Assembly: GCA_021777105.1 (NCBI GenBank)
Contig: JAIQZQ010000033.1
Location: 1-34,198 of the forward strand
From: Candidatus Anammoxibacter sp.
Lineage (GTDB): Bacteria; Planctomycetota; Brocadiia; Brocadiales; Anammoxibacteraceae
DNA: 34,198 nt
Reading direction: 5' to 3'
The notes beneath the pieces were generated by a model, which was not told where the DNA came from, did not search any database, and worked only from the letters and a program-made list of their open reading frames with translations. Every line of letters starts with the position of its first letter. Within the stretch, counting starts at the first letter, position 1. Positions 32,704 through 34,198 of this stretch are shown here, piece by piece. The translations under genes and the position numbers were made by a program.

Positions 32704-33351
32704 CTATTCAGAAATGAGCGCTTGATAGTCAGTCTTTGATAATCTTTTTGAAATCCAACCTATTTCAGGATTGACTATCCAATTACCCTTGTAGCTTCCA
32801 GCTTCAAGGTTCGCCTTTATTTTGTTAAGTATGCTTTCATTAATATTCATTTTTCCTTCAGATATTATTTTTTTTTCTGACCCTGCAACCCATGCAATTA
32901 CGTTAATTTCATATTTAAGTTTATCTGGAATCCAATTTTTTAGTGATTCCCCATCCCCCATGAACTCCACCATGTTTGTTGATAGTCCATAACTTGGGAT
33001 CACATCTGGAGACATCATTGATTTAAATTCCCATTGCCAACTGACATTCCCTTTCTCATTTTTATTTTTAACATATTCTACATATCCTCTTCTTGTTAAA
33101 TATATGGCATCATTTGTTGAGGACTTTAAGATTAAACCTAAATTTCTTATCGTTGCCGGTTTAGAACCTTTATTTAGTATATGAATTGGGATATCTATGA
33201 CTAATGATTTATTGATATCGTGCCATATTTGATATTCTTCACCTATATATATTTCAAGCTTTGCAGGTTTTAAGTTACTGAAATAAATTGATGTAACTGC
33301 AACCACAACTGCAACAATTGATATTAACAAACTAATAACCTCTTTTGTCAT
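32704..33351 (-). CDS. Cassette-borne membrane-anchored hypothetical protein (215 aa)
   Basis: I do not recognise a named family. One N-terminal transmembrane segment (VISLLISIVAVVVAVTSIYF, residues 5-24) is followed by a predicted beta-sandwich domain (LEIYIGEEYQI, VIDIPIHILNKGSKPATIRN, YEINVIAWVAGS) and a short helical C terminus. The NKGSKPATIRNLGLIL pattern is like small immunoglobulin-like anchored domains. GGAGG is four bases before the ATG. The start lies 27 bp after the attC site at 33372-33443, as expected for the next gene in an integron cassette array. Its own attC was not found: the 47 bp after the stop codon end in a transposon-like terminus that may have removed it. Confidence 0.8.
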   Translation of the reverse strand: MTKEVISLLISIVAVVVAVTSIYFSNLKPAKLEIYIGEEYQIWHDINKSLVIDIPIHILNKGSKPATIRNLGLILKSSTNDAIYLTRRGYVEYVKNKNEKGNVSWQWEFKSMMSPDVIPSYGLSTNMVEFMGDGESLKNWIPDKLKYEINVIAWVAGSEKKIISEGKMNINESILNKIKANLEAGSYKGNWIVNPEIGWISKRLSKTDYQALISE

Positions 33352-33371
33352 ATTACCTCCACAATCACATT

Positions 33372-33443
33372 ATGTAACGATTGAGCTCACTTGTTTTTGT
33401 GAAGCGACAGCGTAACAAAAATCAAGTGCAGCGATTTGTTATG
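33372..33443 (-). other. attC: Integron attC recombination site (72 bp)
   Basis: Read on the minus strand: R'' ACATAAC, a partly unpaired spacer, CACTTG, a stem TTTTTGT/ACAAAAA closing a 14-nt loop, CAAGTG, spacer, and R' GTTACAT. In the plus strand CACTTGTTTTTGT pairs with ACAAAAA(T)CAAGTG, leaving one unpaired T, the bulged base typical of attC. The stop codon of the upstream gene lies inside R'', and the next gene starts 21 bp beyond R'. R'' (GTTATG on the plus strand) is complementary to the start of its own cassette (GTTATG at 34063-34058). Confidence 0.85.
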
Positions 33444-34014
33444 TTTTTTTTTCATTTTTTAATGGTGAGTGTTCAGAAAGTATGATTTCGGTTGCAGGGT
33501 CAGGCATTATTCTAAAAAACTCATCTGCTCTGTCTTTGAAACCTTGAATATCTCCTTCATAAACCTCATTTAAAACTAATTTGCAGTCAGTTCTTGTTAT
33601 GCTATCCATTATCGCTTGATCCCAAGCTCTTTTACATGGCCAATAACCAAGTAGTTTAGATGTCGGTGATGAAGTTTGGTGTTCCTTAAACCTTTTGTCT
33701 ACATCATCTGCAAAGCCAATTTTAACCCTATTTGGTTGAAATTCTGGGATCAACTGAATTAGATAAAAAAAACCGTAATTTCTATTATTGTTCAGGTCTA
33801 ATTTTGTAGTTCCTTTTGTTTTATAAAATCGAATAATTTTTTCAGCATCATCAAATGATAGACATTCAACTAACGCACCTTTGCTTAAAGGAGTTTTTCT
33901 TTTTTTTGGCTCAAGCTTGAGTTCTTTTTTTTGAGATCGAACATTTCGCCTGACTGTATCAATGCTTACACATATTTCGTTTGCTATCTCCTTATATGTC
34001 CTGTAACTAGTCAT
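33439..34014 (-). CDS. Cassette-borne protein: helix-turn-helix plus GIY-YIG nuclease-like domain
   Basis: The N-terminal 35 or so residues form a helix-turn-helix (YRTYKEIANEICVSIDTVRR). Residues about 78-170 match the T5orf172/MUG113 branch of GIY-YIG domains: GFFYLIQLIPEF, then VKIGFADDVDKRFKEHQTSS, standing for the GIY and YIG strands with the catalytic-type arginine in KRFKEHQ. WDQAIMDSI is in the place of the usual metal-binding glutamate helix, where I cannot point to the glutamate with certainty, so nuclease activity is not sure. AAGG precedes the ATG. It lies between two attC-like sites. Its role may be host or phage defence or DNA modification; that is inference. Confidence 0.75.
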   Translation of the reverse strand: MTSYRTYKEIANEICVSIDTVRRNVRSQKKELKLEPKKRKTPLSKGALVECLSFDDAEKIIRFYKTKGTTKLDLNNNRNYGFFYLIQLIPEFQPNRVKIGFADDVDKRFKEHQTSSPTSKLLGYWPCKRAWDQAIMDSITRTDCKLVLNEVYEGDIQGFKDRADEFFRIMPDPATEIILSEHSPLKNEKKT

Positions 34015-34056
34015 TTCAAACCTTATCTTTAATGCTAATTTCTATATTGCTCTTAC

Positions 34057-34188
34057 TCATAACATTTAGGATTGTATACGTAGTTGAGTGCAAACAAGTA
34101 GCGCAAATGCATCACAATAACTAATTTCTTAAAGTGATGCGGTTCTTCGTTTTGTGTACGCTCAAGTACGTATACAATTTTGTTGAAC
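34057..34188 (-). other. attC: Candidate second attC site (132 bp)
   Basis: On the minus strand R'' GTTCAAC fits the RYYYAAC consensus exactly, and the R' side is GTTATGA. Between them TTGTATACGTA pairs with TACGTATACAA, then TTGAG with CTCAA, and an inner stem GCATCAC/GTGATGC. The length fits the longer attC type. It lies 42 bp before the start of the GIY-YIG gene. Confidence 0.5.
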
Positions 34189-34198
34189 GAAGCCGATT

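Overview
The window comes from a Gram-negative bacterium of moderate to low GC. The evidence for an outer membrane is a type VI secretion system (T6SS) and a Bat-type exported protein. A periplasmic tetraheme cytochrome/phosphoesterase fusion, a large SUF iron-sulfur operon with an IscR-like regulator, and a response regulator with a C-terminal CxxC zinc-ribbon tail suggest an anaerobic or sulfur-cycle lineage such as Desulfobacterota or Nitrospirota. That placement is inference from gene style; there is no rRNA in the window.

Left part (1-8.2 kb): a gene start running off the left edge, a small beta-rich hypothetical with its own terminator, a B12-binding radical SAM protein with a PAS response regulator just upstream, then BatD on the other strand. 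A repeat-rich gap follows. It holds an intact IS4-family element of the IS231 type (1570 bp, 18-bp perfect terminal repeats, 11-bp target duplication) inserted in a dispersed hairpin repeat.

Middle part (8.2-20 kb): a small coiled-coil protein, then the SUF operon in the order Rrf2 regulator, sufC, sufB, sufD, sufS, sufU, Rieske ferredoxin, MIP18/SufT-like protein. tRNA-Leu(UAG), the tetraheme phosphoesterase, HU, a glycine-rich RRM protein, tRNA-Ala(GGC) and nicotinamidase follow. The SUF proteins together mobilise sulfur (SufS, SufU), assemble clusters (SufBCD), probably help pass them on (MIP18-like), and are probably under feedback from the Rrf2 protein.

Right part (20-34 kb): a minus-strand T6SS operon tssB-tssC-hcp-tssE-tssF-tssG-tssH encoding sheath, tube, baseplate and ClpV recycling ATPase. 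A membrane coiled-coil protein lies after it, and a divergent TssJ-like lipoprotein lies before it. The membrane-complex genes TssK, TssL and TssM, and VgrG, are not in the window. Beyond the lipoprotein is a patchwork: a small protein made of DDPYNPPKIPHP repeats, a truncated second copy of the lipoprotein gene, and ends of small transposable elements. At the right edge are two minus-strand genes separated by a convincing integron attC site, with a second candidate attC at the edge. The window therefore clips the end of a gene-cassette array.

Intergenic space is unusually rich in repeats: a MITE-like family marked by TTTTCGAAAA, heptamer arrays, ACCAATTACC-like and ACACGGAT-like degenerate repeats, and GTAGGTTGGGT repeats.
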